Positions 43,543 to 52,037 are shown, counted from the stretch's first letter. The stretch: 64,000 bases of DNA from Bradyrhizobium sp. SSBR45G (GCF_030159255.1 NZ_BSCT01000003.1:124001-188000); one strand, 5' to 3'. The notes: a model not told the origin generated them from the letters alone. A program made the numbers and translations.

Positions 43543-44064
43543 ATGGCTGAACCCACCAAGCTGCCCATCAACACCGAGAAGACGACTGCGCCATCGTTGC
43601 AGGGATGGCGCCCGTTGGAGAACCTGCGCCGCGAGATCGATCGCGTGTTCGAGGACTTCCACGGCGGATTCTGGCGAACGCCGTCGCTGTTCGACCAACT
43701 GCCCGGTCTGGCGCGAGCCCGATCCTTTGCCGTGGCGCCGGCGGTCGATGTCGCCGAGCACGACAATGCCTATGAGGTCTCGGCGGAGCTGCCGGGGCTC
43801 GACGAGAAGAATGTCGAGGTGAAGGTCGCGGGCGGCGTGCTGTCGATCAAGGGCGAGAAGCAGGAGGACAAGGAGGAGAAGCAGAAGGACTATTACGTCC
43901 GCGAGCGCAGCTTCGGCTCGTTCGAGCGCTCTTTCCAGATCCCCGACGGCGTCGATACCGACAAGATCGAGGCGGTGTTCAAGCAGGGGGTGCTCAAGGT
44001 GACCCTGCCGAAGAAGCCCGAGGTGCAGAAGGCTGCCAAGACCATCGACATCAAGGCCGCGTGA
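43543..44064 (+). CDS. Hsp20/alpha-crystallin small heat shock protein
   Basis: A 173-residue ATP-independent chaperone. A variable N-terminus (TKLPINTEKTTAP, then WRPLENLRREIDRVFEDFHGGFWR) leads into the alpha-crystallin domain (about residues 60-155). It contains AVDVAEHDNAYEVSAELPGLDEKNVEVKVAGGVLSIKGEK and the FERSFQIPDGVDTDKIEAVFKQGVLKVTLPK pattern (GVLxVxxPK). The C-terminus has the short IxI-type end KTIDIKAA. GCAGGAGG precedes the ATG. The promoter has a FixK/FNR-like box, so it is probably induced by low oxygen rather than by heat; no ROSE-type thermometer is seen in the leader. A strong terminator follows. Confidence 0.93.
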   Translation: MAEPTKLPINTEKTTAPSLQGWRPLENLRREIDRVFEDFHGGFWRTPSLFDQLPGLARARSFAVAPAVDVAEHDNAYEVSAELPGLDEKNVEVKVAGGVLSIKGEKQEDKEEKQKDYYVRERSFGSFERSFQIPDGVDTDKIEAVFKQGVLKVTLPKKPEVQKAAKTIDIKAA

Positions 44065-44135
44065 CCGCTGCGTCGTGGCAGTTTGCGTGTCGCGCTGTGC
44101 CACGATCGGCCGATAGCCAGGCTCGGATCGCCGGG

Positions 44136-44162
44136 AAGGGCCGCGTTCGCGGCCCTTTTTTT
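44136..44162 (+). terminator. Rho-independent terminator after hsp20
   Basis: GGGCCGC (44138-44144), loop GTTC, GCGGCCC (44149-44155), then seven T (44156-44162); the preceding AA can extend the stem. This is the strongest terminator in the window and closes the hsp20 transcript. Confidence 0.9.
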
Positions 44163-44245
44163 CGAGCGGCCGCGCGGCTAGTCTGGCACTCAAGCAAGGG
44201 GTCCGCGACGCCGGACCGTGGAACGATCGGAAGGGAGACGAGGCG

Positions 44246-45163
44246 ATGGGCAAGCTCGCGATGGCGGCGAAGATCACACATGTGCCGTCGATGTATCTCA
44301 GCGAGCTCGATGGTCCGGCCAAGGGCCAGCGGCAGTCGGCGATCGACGGCCACATCGAGATCGGGCGGCGCTGCCGCGAGGCCGGCGTCGACACCATCGT
44401 GGTGTTCGACACCCATTGGCTGGTCAATGCCGGCTACCACATCAACTGCGCGCCGCACTTCGAGGGGCTCTACACCTCGAACGAGCTGCCGCATTTCATC
44501 GCCAACATGACCTACGAATACGACGGCAACCCGGAGCTCGGCCACATCCTGGCCAGGGGCGCCAACGCCCATGGTGTCGCGACCATGGCCCATGACGCGA
44601 CCTCGCTGGCGCTGGAATACGGCACCTTGGTGCCGATGCGCTACATGAACGCCGACCGCCATTTCAAGGTGGTGTCGGTCTCGGCGCTGTGCACCTCGCA
44701 TTATCTCGCCGACAGCGCCAGGCTCGGCTGGGCGTTCCGCCGCGCCGTCGAGGACCACTATGACGGCACGGTGGCGTTCTTCGCCTCGGGCTCCCTGAGC
44801 CACCGCTTCGCCCAGAACGGCACCGCCGACGACTATCGCGATAAGATGTTCAGCCCCTTTCTCGAGCGGCTCGACCACGAGGTGATCCAGATGTGGCAGC
44901 AGGGCGAGTGGCCCGACTTCTGCGACATGCTGCCGGAATACGCCAGCAAGGGCCATGGCGAGGGCTTCATGCACGACACCGCAATGCTGCTCGGCGCGCT
45001 CGGCTGGAACCATTACGACCGCGGCGTCGAGGTCGTGACTCCGTTCTTCCCGTCCTCCGGCACCGGGCAGATCAACGCGGTGTTCCCGGTGGCGCCGATG
45101 CCGAGCGCGATCGAGGACATCGGCCGGCCGCGCACCGCCGCGCTGGCGGGCGGCCGGCTCTGA
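44246..45163 (+). CDS. hpaD: 3,4-dihydroxyphenylacetate 2,3-dioxygenase (extradiol, LigB type)
   Basis: A 305-residue extradiol ring-cleavage enzyme of the homoprotocatechuate pathway. Reading by eye, it lines up with enterobacterial HpaD almost throughout: GKLAMAAKITHVPSMYLSELDG, then DTIVVFDTHWLVNAGYHINC with the first metal His, LEYGTLVPMRYMN, VAFFASGSLSHRF and GEGFMHDTAMLLGALGW. It cleaves the aromatic ring of homoprotocatechuate using Fe(II). It is about 20 residues longer at the C-terminus. No other hpa gene (hpaE, hpaF, hpaG) is nearby, so it is an orphan here; the rest of the pathway must be elsewhere or absent. Confidence 0.9.
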   Translation: MGKLAMAAKITHVPSMYLSELDGPAKGQRQSAIDGHIEIGRRCREAGVDTIVVFDTHWLVNAGYHINCAPHFEGLYTSNELPHFIANMTYEYDGNPELGHILARGANAHGVATMAHDATSLALEYGTLVPMRYMNADRHFKVVSVSALCTSHYLADSARLGWAFRRAVEDHYDGTVAFFASGSLSHRFAQNGTADDYRDKMFSPFLERLDHEVIQMWQQGEWPDFCDMLPEYASKGHGEGFMHDTAMLLGALGWNHYDRGVEVVTPFFPSSGTGQINAVFPVAPMPSAIEDIGRPRTAALAGGRL

Positions 45164-45176
45164 CGGGGCGACTGCC

Positions 45177-45626
45177 TTACCAGACTCCGGCGCGCCGCAG
45201 CATGTCCGCGATGTCCTCGGGAAACACCTGATCGGTCGTGGCGGCGAGCTCGGCTGGCCGCCACCAGCGCTGCGCGGCGATGGCCGCGCGCTCCAGCTCG
45301 GTCCAATGCGTCGACGAGACCTCGCCGCGCTCGACCCTGACGAGGAAGTAGCGCTCGTCCGAGCAGACCTGTTCGCCATCGACCATCGTGAAGCTCACCG
45401 ATCGCTGCGCGATCTGCGGCCCGGGATGAGCGATGCGGATTCCCGTCTCCTCGAACATCTCCCGGCAGGCTGCGGCCTCGTAGCTCTCGCCCGGATCGAG
45501 CCCGCCGCCCGGCGTTGCCCAGAACTGCTCGCCGCGCAGCGCGCCGGCGAGGTGCACGAACTTGAACAGCAGGAGGCGGTCGTCAGGATCGACCACCAGC
45601 AGGCGGGAGGAGGGACGTGCGCGCAT
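45177..45626 (-). CDS. Nudix hydrolase
   Basis: A 149-residue Nudix-fold protein. The 23-residue Nudix box is complete: GGGLDPGESYEAAACREMFEETGI at about residues 40-63, with REMFEE supplying the metal-binding Glu residues. It hydrolyses nucleoside diphosphates linked to some X group; the substrate is unknown. The start MRARPSSRLLVVDPDDRLLLFKFVH is typical of house-cleaning Nudix proteins. It is convergent with hpaD, 13 bases apart. Confidence 0.87.
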   Translation of the reverse strand: MRARPSSRLLVVDPDDRLLLFKFVHLAGALRGEQFWATPGGGLDPGESYEAAACREMFEETGIRIAHPGPQIAQRSVSFTMVDGEQVCSDERYFLVRVERGEVSSTHWTELERAAIAAQRWWRPAELAATTDQVFPEDIADMLRRAGVW

Positions 45627-45900
45627 CTCGGCAAGGCCTTGTGCTCGGGTGGAACGGGACCGTCGATGCCACCGTCTTTGCGCTCTCGCGACATCGAACG
45701 CCGGAGCTCTGCCGATAGATCACAGGGGATCGAGAGGTGGAAGGACCCTGGTGAAGGCCGCAGCCATGGCCCGCCTGCAGCCAGGACGTCGCCGCGGGGC
45801 GGGCCATGCGGCAGCCAGCGCATCCGCCGCCACGCCCCGGCGACATCGGTCGTGGCCGGTCTCGCGGCGTGAGAGGCGGTGCGTCGCCTTGCGCCGCGCC

Positions 45901-46059
45901 TTACGCGGCGCGGCGATCGGGGCCGGTGAGCCCCTCACGCTCGCGGCGGCACTCGGCGGCGAACTGGCGCAGCCGTTCGATCGTCAGCGTGTCGCCGACG
46001 GTCCGCTCGAGCCGCTCGGCGCGGGCGATCTGGTCTTCGAGATCTGTCAGCCTGCTCAT
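45901..46059 (-). CDS. Small coiled-coil protein (52 aa), unknown
   Basis: A 52-residue product, MSRLTDLEDQIARAERLERT, then VGDTLTIERLRQFAAECRRERE and a short basic end. The heptad-like Leu/Ile spacing and high charge predict one helical hairpin. A strong ribosome site (GAGGAGACGGGAC) precedes the ATG at 46059. I recall comparable short proteins in other Bradyrhizobium genomes but cannot confirm them here. It is divergent from the sulfotransferase, and a 15-bp palindrome lies between them. Function unknown. Confidence 0.55.
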   Translation of the reverse strand: MSRLTDLEDQIARAERLERTVGDTLTIERLRQFAAECRREREGLTGPDRRAA

Positions 46060-46085
46060 GTCCCGTCTCCTCATTCGGACAAGTT

Positions 46086-46100
46086 GATGCAAATTGCATC
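46086..46100. promoter_or_regulatory. 15-bp palindrome between divergent genes
   Basis: GATGCAA (46086-46092), a central A, then TTGCATC (46094-46100) form a perfect palindrome with 7-bp arms. It lies between the small coiled-coil gene (start 46059, minus) and the sulfotransferase gene (plus), a natural operator position. The protein that would bind it is not known. Confidence 0.45.
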
Positions 46101-46275
46101 GTTCCGGCCGAGCGACGATCGTGGTGAATGGCGGGTTAATGCCGCGATGGCGTCCACGCTGATGACACCGGTCGCCGCCGCGGCACGGTTGAGCGCCGGT
46201 GCGCGCGCCGTGTTGAGATCGAACGTCCCGTTCGCTAGCATGCTCGGCATCAGCCGAAGTCAGGACAGCATCTCC

Positions 46276-47571
46276 ATGCGTCGCGGGCCAGATGATCCCG
46301 ACGAGACCATTGTCGTTGCTCCCCGGCAGCGCTCGCCCGAGGCCGCGCAGCTCCTCACCAGGATGTTGTCGCTGGACCGCGAGTTCTGCGCACGCCGGGT
46401 GCTGGACGTCGATCAGCTGCTCGACCTGGCGCAGGAGCGCCTCGGTGCTGCGCCGTTCGGCGCGGACAGCGCGCTTCATCTCGAAGGCATCAGATGCCTG
46501 GCGGAGGCGGTCGGGCGCGACGGCGCCTATGATGATCTCGGCCGCTATATGGCGAGCCACTACATCTATGGCTGGATCGAGCGCTACGTGCAGTTCGAGC
46601 AGGATCTGGCCGAGGTGCCCGACATCGTCGAGGTGTCCGTCGCAAGGCCGCTGTTTCTGATCGGTTTCGGGCGGACCGGAAGCACCTTCCTGCATCATCT
46701 GCTGGCGCTCGACCCGCGGGCGCGGGCCCCGCGGCTCTGGGAGCTGCAGGAGCCGTCGCCGCCGCCGCGGCCGGAGACCTACCAGACGGATCCGCGCATT
46801 GGCCGGCTTCGCGCGCAGTCCGAGTTTCGCGCGGCGGTGATGCCGGATCTGCACAAGATCCATGAATTTGCCCTGCACGCCCCCGAGGAGTGCCAGCTCA
46901 TGATGTGGCACGGCCCACAGCACATGATCCTGGGTCTCAGGTCGCCGGACTATTGGCAATGGTTCCGCCATCTGGATCGGTCTCAGCTCGAGCTGCTCGA
47001 AGCGGCCTACAAGCGCCAGGTCCAGCACTTGCAGCTGTTTCATCGCGGCGGGCACTGGCTGAGCAAGTCGCTGGCCCACGCCCATTTTCTGCCGGTGCTG
47101 TTCAACAGCTTTCCCGATGCGCGGATCGTCCGGCTGCACCGCGATCCCTGCCAGATCATTCCGGCGCTCGCCAGCCTGATCGCGCAGCTGCAGATCTCCT
47201 ACACGCCGCGGATCGATTTCCACGACCTCGGCCGGCGGATGCTGGAGCTGTTCGAACAATCCATGGAGCGGATGATGCAGGCCGACGACGTGGCGAGCTC
47301 CGACCAGGTCGTCGACGTCCTGTTCGACGACCTGACCCGCGATCCGGCCGCCACCATCCGCAGGATCTACACGACGTTCGGCTACGACTTTTCGCCAGAG
47401 TTCGAGACCCGCATGCGGCGGCACTTGCAGACGGCATCAGACGGTCGCCGCTTCAAGCACGTCTACACGCTCGAGCAGTTCGGATTGTCGCATGCGGAGG
47501 TCATGGCCCGTTCGGAGGCCTATCTGGCCTGGGTCGAACGACGCACGGGCGCGAACTTGTGCCGGTCCTGA
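46276..47571 (+). CDS. Sulfotransferase-family protein
   Basis: A 431-residue protein of the Sulfotransfer_3 family, which moves sulfate from PAPS to a hydroxyl. The 5'-phosphosulfate-binding loop is FLIGFGRTGSTFLHHLLAL and the 3'-phosphate-binding segment is DARIVRLHRDPCQIIPALASL. WELQEPSPPPRPE, HAPEECQLM and a SKSLAHAHFLPVL stretch are typical of the bacterial family. The start is unclear: ATG 46276 gives a normal N-terminus and leaves room for a divergent promoter, but in-frame ATGs at 46087, 46147 and 46162 exist. The acceptor may be a lipid, sterol-like or sugar molecule; no clue is nearby. Confidence 0.8.
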   Translation: MRRGPDDPDETIVVAPRQRSPEAAQLLTRMLSLDREFCARRVLDVDQLLDLAQERLGAAPFGADSALHLEGIRCLAEAVGRDGAYDDLGRYMASHYIYGWIERYVQFEQDLAEVPDIVEVSVARPLFLIGFGRTGSTFLHHLLALDPRARAPRLWELQEPSPPPRPETYQTDPRIGRLRAQSEFRAAVMPDLHKIHEFALHAPEECQLMMWHGPQHMILGLRSPDYWQWFRHLDRSQLELLEAAYKRQVQHLQLFHRGGHWLSKSLAHAHFLPVLFNSFPDARIVRLHRDPCQIIPALASLIAQLQISYTPRIDFHDLGRRMLELFEQSMERMMQADDVASSDQVVDVLFDDLTRDPAATIRRIYTTFGYDFSPEFETRMRRHLQTASDGRRFKHVYTLEQFGLSHAEVMARSEAYLAWVERRTGANLCRS

Positions 47572-47709
47572 TGTCAGCGCTTCGATGCGGCCGATGAGGG
47601 GCGCGGCCCGCTCGCGTCCTCGTGCGCGCTTCAATTCCAGATCGGACCGGGACGGCCTGGCACATCTCGCCGAACGAACGACGGTGCGAACAGCGCTGCG
47701 TGCCAGCGC

Positions 47710-48021
47710 CTAGTCGGACGCGAGTGCGCGTAGCGGCGGCGACCCGGGCTTCTGAAACGTCATGACGTCCTCAGGGGACAAGGCGCGCGCGGACGGCTTG
47801 CAGCTCGTCATCGTGGAGGCGATCGATCCCTGGCCGCATGGCGGCTGCTCGTCGGCCTGGTTCGTCGCCAGCCGGACGAGCCCGACCAAGCCAAGACCGA
47901 GAAGGCCGCACATTCCGACCCAAGCCAATCGACGTAGTACCAGCAACGTCTGCTCCCATGCAGGATCTTCCGCGTCGCATGGCCGCGCGAGAGCGACCAG
48001 CAACCTGCGGTAGTCCGGCAA
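47710..48021 (-). CDS. Possible small membrane protein, unknown
   Basis: A 103-residue reading frame from TTG 48021. It begins MPDYRRLLVALARPCDAEDP and has one hydrophobic segment (LAWVGMCGLLGLGLVGLVRLA, about residues 32-52), then a Cys-containing polar tail. The start codon is weak and no ribosome site is seen, so only the clean hydrophobic helix supports it. It may be a chance frame in a GC-rich gap, but no alternative gene is better supported in 47572-48340. Confidence 0.3.
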   Translation of the reverse strand: MPDYRRLLVALARPCDAEDPAWEQTLLVLRRLAWVGMCGLLGLGLVGLVRLATNQADEQPPCGQGSIASTMTSCKPSARALSPEDVMTFQKPGSPPLRALASD

Positions 48022-48340
48022 AGAAACGGGGGCGATGTGGCGGATTTGCAGCGTTTTTGGTTACTGTTAGTTGCGGTTTGTTCGGACTACGTGTTTTTGG
48101 GCTCCGAGAGACGAACAGCAACCCTACACATCATGTAATAGGTGTTGCCGGCGGGAGACGGCCGTGGGCACGCTGCTCGCAAGAGCCGGTCGAATTGCCC
48201 GATCTGCGAACGACCGCCTTCGCCGCCAACTTGACCACCCCTTGACCACCATCCCTTGGCCGCCCTCCGGCGCATCGGTCGCGGCCGGCCTGCCGCGGCG
48301 ATCGCGGTCGGCGCGTTCCGTTCAATCGGGACGGAGAGCG
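48022..48340. other. Gap without supported gene
   Basis: About 320 bases between the doubtful 47710-48021 frame and the end of the TPR glycosyltransferase gene. Composition is mixed with one T/G-rich patch near 48050-48100. I see no gene, repeat or clear regulatory site. Confidence 0.5.
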
Positions 48341-50569
48341 CTAGCGAATGGCCGCTTGCCGGGAGTAGTCGCGCCAGAACTTCCGGTAGCCGTTTTCTAC
48401 ATGCTGCGTGTAGAGCGCGCCGTTGCCGGCGGCTGACTGCGAGACCATGGCCGGCAGCCGGGCGCGGAGCGCGGCGAGCTCCGCGGGCCGGGAACAGAAA
48501 TTCAGCGCTGTCGCGAGATAGCCTTCGTCGTCCTCGGCGACCCATTCGTCGAGGCCGACCGCCTTGACGATCGCTCCGCCGGCGCGGGCGGCGGGGCCGC
48601 TGCCGAGTTTGGTGACGACGGGCACGCCCATCTGCAGCGACTCCCAGGTCGAGATGCCGCCATTTTGCGGGAACGGATCGAGCGAGATATCGATATCGGC
48701 GAACATCGCAAGATGCTCCTGGCGCGTCGTCTTGCCGGCACAAATGACGCGGTCCGCGGCAATGCCGTGAGCGACGAAGCGAGCAATCAATCCGTCGCGC
48801 AGCAGGGCATCGCCCATCGAGTGGTTCTTGACGACGATGATCGAGCCCGGCGTTGCAGCCATCAGCTTCGACCACAGCCTGAGCGTAGGCTCGGACAGCT
48901 TGTCGATGCGATTGAACGCGCCGAAGGTGACGTGGCCGTTACGAAGCATGGGCAGCGGCGACGGCGGAATGGGGGGCGGCGGTTCGATCGTGATGAGCGA
49001 CGGCAGGTCGTAGATCTTCTCCGCAAACAGATGCCGGACCGCAGCCGGGATCGCCACCGGATCGGCCAGCAAATAGTCCATGACGGGTAGGCCTGTTCCG
49101 GTGACGCTGCCAACCGCCGAGACCTGGATCGGGGCGGGCTTGCGCGCAAACACCGTGAGCCGGTGGCCGGCGGAATGCCCGGAGAGGTCGACGAGGATGT
49201 CGACCTTGTCGGCCTGGATCTGATCGGCGAGCTTGTCGTCGCTCCACGGTGAGGCGTCGACAAAGCGATCGACCAGCGAACGGCACAGGTCGGTCTTGGC
49301 GTCCTTCATCGGCGAACAGGAATAGGCAAGGATTTCGAACTGCGCGTGATCGTGATGGCGCAGGATCGGCAGGAAGGCAAAGGCCGCCGAATGGTCGCGG
49401 AAATCGGACGAGACATAGCCGACGACAAGCCGCCGGTCCGGGTCGACATTTCGTACGCCGAGCGAGCGGCGTTGCAGTCGCGAGCCGATCGCCTCCCACC
49501 AGTATCTGCGCGCTTCCTGGAGACGTTCCACCCCGATCTCCGGCAGGAAATCCAGCGCGAAGATCTTCTTGGTGATCGCATCCTCATGGTTCGGTCTGAT
49601 CGCGATCGCGCGGTCGTAATGGTCGATCGCCGTGGCGATGTCGCCCTGCATCGCAGAGCAGACGCCGAGCAGGGTCCAGGCAATCTCAGAGTTCGGATTC
49701 TGTGCCAGCACCTTGTTGATGACGGAGATTGCGAGCGCGATATTGCCATTGGCGAGAGTCACCGTGGCCTTGCCGTTCAGTGCGGCTTCCAGAAGCGGTT
49801 CGAGGGCGAGTGCGGCGTCGAATTCGGCTTCCGCCGCATCGAACTTGCCCAACTCCTGATACACCTGCCCGCGCTGGGCGATCACGGCGGCCGCATTCGG
49901 ATTGATCGCCAGCGCCGCATTCAGCGCCGCCAGGGCAGCGTCGAAATCCCGCAGGTTCATGCTGGCCACGCCCTTGCCGAACAGGGCCGTCAGCAACCGC
50001 GGCTGCAGCGAGAGCGCGCGATCGAAGTTCTGGCCGGCCTCTTCGTGCCGGCTCGTGAACATCAGCGCCATCCCGCGATTGGCATGGGCTTCGGCATAGT
50101 CGGGCTTCAGCGCAATGGCGCGGTCATGCGCTGCGATCGCCTCCTCGAAACGGAACAGGCTCATCAGCGCGTTGCCGAGATGGGTGAGCGCGGTCGGAAA
50201 ATTCGGCTTGAGGGCGATGGCGCGTTCGAAATGGGCGCGGGCCTCCTCATGGCGGCCGAGCCGGGACAGCGAGATGCCGAGATCGGACTGGGCTTCGGCC
50301 GAGCGCGGATCGATCTCGACGGTTTGCGTCAAGACGAGCGCCGCCTGCTCGAAACGGCCGCAGTCCCGTTCGGATACGCCGAGCAGATGCAGGGCGCCGA
50401 AATGATGCGGCAGGTCCTGCAGGATCTGCTGGCACAGCCCCTGCGCCTCTCGGTGCCGGCCCTCGCGATAGGCCTTGATCGCGGCCGGCAACAGCGCGTC
50501 CGCCTGCTTCTTGGCCCGCTTTTGGAGCCGTGCGTTTTGAAACGCCCGCGACCCGACGCTGCTTTGCAC
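48341..50569 (-). CDS. TPR and O-GlcNAc-transferase-like (GT41) protein
   Basis: A 742-residue protein. The N-terminal half (about residues 25-360) has eight or more tetratricopeptide repeats, for example LGVSERDCGRFEQAALVLTQTVEIDP and FERAIALKPNFPTALTHLGNAL. The C-terminal half is GT41/SPINDLY-like: VVGYVSSDFRDHSAAFAFLPIL, VDILVDLSGHSAGHRL, MDYLLADPVAIP and FGAFNRIDKLS. The donor site is TRQEHLAMFADIDISLDPFPQNGG followed by STWESLQMGVPVVTKLG. It probably moves a sugar onto protein Ser/Thr in the cytoplasm, and the target is unknown. A GTG start at 50569 is chosen because GGAGGAAGGCAC precedes it; ATG 50596 is an alternative without such a site. tRNA-Gln lies just upstream. Confidence 0.88.
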   Translation of the reverse strand: MQSSVGSRAFQNARLQKRAKKQADALLPAAIKAYREGRHREAQGLCQQILQDLPHHFGALHLLGVSERDCGRFEQAALVLTQTVEIDPRSAEAQSDLGISLSRLGRHEEARAHFERAIALKPNFPTALTHLGNALMSLFRFEEAIAAHDRAIALKPDYAEAHANRGMALMFTSRHEEAGQNFDRALSLQPRLLTALFGKGVASMNLRDFDAALAALNAALAINPNAAAVIAQRGQVYQELGKFDAAEAEFDAALALEPLLEAALNGKATVTLANGNIALAISVINKVLAQNPNSEIAWTLLGVCSAMQGDIATAIDHYDRAIAIRPNHEDAITKKIFALDFLPEIGVERLQEARRYWWEAIGSRLQRRSLGVRNVDPDRRLVVGYVSSDFRDHSAAFAFLPILRHHDHAQFEILAYSCSPMKDAKTDLCRSLVDRFVDASPWSDDKLADQIQADKVDILVDLSGHSAGHRLTVFARKPAPIQVSAVGSVTGTGLPVMDYLLADPVAIPAAVRHLFAEKIYDLPSLITIEPPPPIPPSPLPMLRNGHVTFGAFNRIDKLSEPTLRLWSKLMAATPGSIIVVKNHSMGDALLRDGLIARFVAHGIAADRVICAGKTTRQEHLAMFADIDISLDPFPQNGGISTWESLQMGVPVVTKLGSGPAARAGGAIVKAVGLDEWVAEDDEGYLATALNFCSRPAELAALRARLPAMVSQSAAGNGALYTQHVENGYRKFWRDYSRQAAIR

Positions 50570-50793
50570 GTGCCTTCCTCCACAGAAGCGGTCCATTGCT
50601 CGCAATGGTGGTCCGTTCTCGCCGATTCGCAATGAGCAGAAGTTAACGAGCGGGCCTGCGCGCCGAAGGGGCGGACGCCCCAGCGACCCGGTGTGCGGGA
50701 CACGTTTTCGCGTCCGCCGCAGGCGGACCCAAACCATTTCAGGGATCGAGGATGAGGCCGTCGCTCTTCAGGCCGTCGCGGCAGATATCAAGC

Positions 50794-50867
50794 TGGCTGG
50801 GGAACCTGGATTCGAACCAAGACAAACAGAGTCAGAGTCTGTTGTGCTACCGTTACACCATTCCCCA
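50794..50867 (-). tRNA. tRNA-Gln (anticodon CTG)
   Basis: Read on the minus strand this is a complete 74-base cloverleaf. The acceptor stem TGGGGAA pairs with TTCCCCA, followed by G and an encoded CCA end. The D-arm contains AACGGTAGC. The anticodon stem ACAGA/TCTGT encloses the loop CTCTGAC (anticodon CTG at 50833-50835, reading CAG codons). The TΨC arm carries GGTTCGAATCC. No direct repeat of its 3' end was noticed in the window, so there is no sign of an integrated element. Confidence 0.96.
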
Positions 50868-51305
50868 ACGGAATGCCGAGCAGTTTCAACCAATTGGCGG
50901 ACTGTCTGGCACCGTTGCGCGAGCCGGCCCGCGAAGCAGGGCGGCGGCGACGCGTCCTTCTACCCGCATGTCCGAGGCTTTGGCAAGCCGCTGGATGACG
51001 GATTTCCAACGTGGTTTGGCCGCGCGTCGGTCCGGCCATGGGCGGATGAGCCGCCTTGGCGGATGGGCCCGTCAGACGGCAGCGCGCGTGCGCATCGCCT
51101 GGGGAAACGCCGGAAAACCAGGACATTGCGCCGATCGCATCGTCCGTCGTGAGAGCCCTGCGGCGCCGGCAGGGCAAGCTCCTCCCACGGCGTCAACCGT
51201 CCATCCCAACGAGGGCCGGAGCCACTGCCGGCCATGGGCGAGGATCCTGGCCGTCTGGACAAGCTCCTAATGCCGTCCGGAGCTGCCTCGCGATCTGCTC
51301 GGCGG
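50868..51305. other. Gap without supported gene
   Basis: 438 bases between tRNA-Gln and the end of the tetR gene. Several overlapping frames are open on both strands, but none has a ribosome site, a domain or consistent codon use. It presumably includes the tRNA promoter (minus strand, just above 50867). Confidence 0.5.
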
Positions 51306-51995
51306 CTAGCGCGGCGCAGTGGTGTCCGGTCCGGCGCGCAGCAGCAGCACCAGGCAAGCGCCGAGCCGCTCGGCGATCTCGTCGTCGTCGATCGACAGCG
51401 GACCGGGATCGTTGAGGATGGCGTTCACCAGGGTCCCGAGCACGACCTGGATGCCGAACGCGGCCGTCTTGCGTTCCTTCGCCGTCGCGGCCGGCTTGCG
51501 CCGGTTCGCGCTGTCTTCGTGGGTCGACGGCCGCAGCAGCGGCGCGGCGCGCTGTGACAACGCCTGCGCCAGCTCCTTGAAGCCGGTCCAGTTGTTCGGC
51601 CCATGCTCGCTGCGGACCAGCGCGGCGCGGAGCACGCCCTTGTGCCGGCGCATCCACAGAACGATGCCGCGCACCAACTGATGGCACGCTGCGTCCAGAT
51701 CGCCGGCGTCGACCGGGGCGGTCGGCGGCAGCTTCATGAGCTGCTCGCGCCCGTCCTCCAAAGTGAGCGCGAGCAGGGCGTTGAAATAGGCCTCCTTGCT
51801 GTCGAACCGGCTGTAGAAGGCGCCCACCGTGGCGCCGAAATGCGCACAGAGCTCGCTGATCGACAGCTCCGCGAGGCTGCGCGTGCACAGCAGCTCGGCG
51901 CCGGCCGTCAGCAACGCCAGGGTGGTTTCACGGCTGCGCTGCTGCCGCGATGGCGTGACGCCGGGCAGGTTGACCTCTGCAATCCGCGGGGGCAT
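51306..51995 (-). CDS. TetR-family transcriptional regulator
   Basis: A 229-residue regulator. The N-terminal helix-turn-helix is LLTAGAELLCTRSLAELSISELCAHFGATVGAFYSRFDSKEAYFNALL (about residues 30-78), with the TetR pattern T-V-G-A-F-Y-S-R-F-D-S-K-E. The rest is an alpha-helical ligand-binding part, and the effector is unknown. The ATG at 51995 follows GGAGAAAGCGGC. A 20-bp perfect palindrome lies 22 bases upstream, between this gene and the sulfatase, so it probably represses both itself and the sulfatase. Confidence 0.88.
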   Translation of the reverse strand: MPPRIAEVNLPGVTPSRQQRSRETTLALLTAGAELLCTRSLAELSISELCAHFGATVGAFYSRFDSKEAYFNALLALTLEDGREQLMKLPPTAPVDAGDLDAACHQLVRGIVLWMRRHKGVLRAALVRSEHGPNNWTGFKELAQALSQRAAPLLRPSTHEDSANRRKPAATAKERKTAAFGIQVVLGTLVNAILNDPGPLSIDDDEIAERLGACLVLLLRAGPDTTAPR

Positions 51996-52017
51996 GCCGC
52001 TTTCTCCGTCTAGAACA

Positions 52018-52037
52018 ATAATCATAATTATGATTAT
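52018..52037. promoter_or_regulatory. 20-bp perfect palindrome, likely TetR operator
   Basis: ATAATCATAATTATGATTAT equals its own reverse complement. It is a pure A/T-rich island (3 C/G-type bases per arm at most) in DNA of roughly two-thirds GC, centred between the divergent TetR (start 51995) and sulfatase (start 52156) genes. A dimeric TetR protein would be expected to bind such a site and control both promoters. Confidence 0.75.

Noticed and set aside
44183..44198. Sigma-54 promoter ahead of hpaD (TGGCAC-like)
   Set aside because: TGGCAC is present, but the -12 TTGC element is missing at the needed spacing.
50794..51305. tRNA-Gln as an integration site for a mobile element
   Set aside because: No duplicate of the tRNA 3' end, integrase or phage gene is seen on either side.
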